6,297 nucleotides of DNA from CSBr16-58 sp051859825. GTDB lineage: Bacteria; Bacteroidota; Bacteroidia; Flavobacteriales; Schleiferiaceae. Below are positions 6,232 to 6,297 of the stretch, piece by piece; positions within the stretch are counted from its first letter, which is position 1; the number at the start of each line of letters is the position of its first letter. The translations under genes were made by a program, and so were the position numbers. The notes under the pieces were generated by a model that saw nothing but the letters and a program-made list of their open reading frames with translations, searched no databases and had not been told where the DNA came from. The DNA lies in NCBI GenBank assembly GCA_051859825.1, contig JBHYFA010000125.1, positions 1 to 6,297 of the forward strand, in the 5' to 3' direction.

Positions 6232-6297
6232 ATGGGTAATAACTGTTACCGGAAAATAAATATGCTTGTTTTTTGGAAATTAACAATGCATGAAAAA
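6232..6297 (+). CDS. Possible 5' end of the next gene (very tentative)
   Basis: A frame opens at ATG 6232 and stays open to the window edge for 22 codons, with further in-frame ATGs at 6262 and 6286. An ATG in another frame at 6290 begins Met-Lys and could equally be the start of a secreted protein. A promoter-like element ends about 30 bases upstream of 6232. A five-base hairpin, GGTAA (6235-6239) and TTACC (6246-6250), lies at the start of this frame. The fragment is too short to judge coding character or family. Confidence 0.15.
   Translation, partial: MGNNCYRKINMLVFWKLTMHEK

Noticed and set aside
1..6297. CRISPR array, tRNA or rRNA, insertion sequence, toxin-antitoxin or phage genes
   Set aside because: No regularly spaced repeats, cloverleaf-like sequence, transposase motif or terminal inverted repeat pair was seen on either strand.

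Overview
The window looks like a piece of a Bacteroidota chromosome, most likely a member of the Flavobacteriia. The reasons are a Bacteroidota-type promoter (TTTG, 19-base spacer, TACTTTTA) before the second gene, no Shine-Dalgarno sequences, AT-rich intergenic DNA, and secreted TPR proteins that end in a LuxR-type helix-turn-helix. The assignment rests on these signs, not on a database match. All recognisable genes read on the + strand.

Positions 1-1899 hold the 3' two thirds of polA (DNA polymerase I). The frame is open to the left edge, so the 5'-nuclease domain lies outside the window. Both the proofreading and polymerase active sites are intact. A 140-base gap follows, with two mutually exclusive inverted repeats and then a good promoter candidate.

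Positions 2040-3830 encode an intact 596-residue protein: signal peptide, periplasmic TPR array, one membrane helix, leucine-zipper coiled coil and cytoplasmic LuxR/GerE-like DNA-binding domain. This is the layout of a membrane-bound one-component transcription regulator. After 283 AT-rich bases comes a diverged tandem paralogue at 4114-5904. It spans exactly the same length (1791 bases) but carries one in-frame TAG at 5521-5523. The stop cuts it into a TPR-plus-membrane half (4114-5523) and a zipper-plus-HTH half (5536-5904). In a gap-free alignment of the juxtamembrane region, the TAG falls on a tryptophan (TGG) codon of the intact copy. The simplest history is a single G-to-A change at 5522. 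The second half stays open and conserved but has no ATG start. It may be a very young pseudogene, a leaky-stop gene, or two separate products.

Positions 5905-6297 hold no confirmed gene. The stretch is extremely AT-rich and ends with a promoter-like element that has a perfect inverted repeat in its spacer, probably serving a gene that begins at the right edge. polA is a housekeeping neighbour with no evident functional link. The two TPR regulators probably sense an envelope or periplasmic signal; their targets cannot be read from this window.
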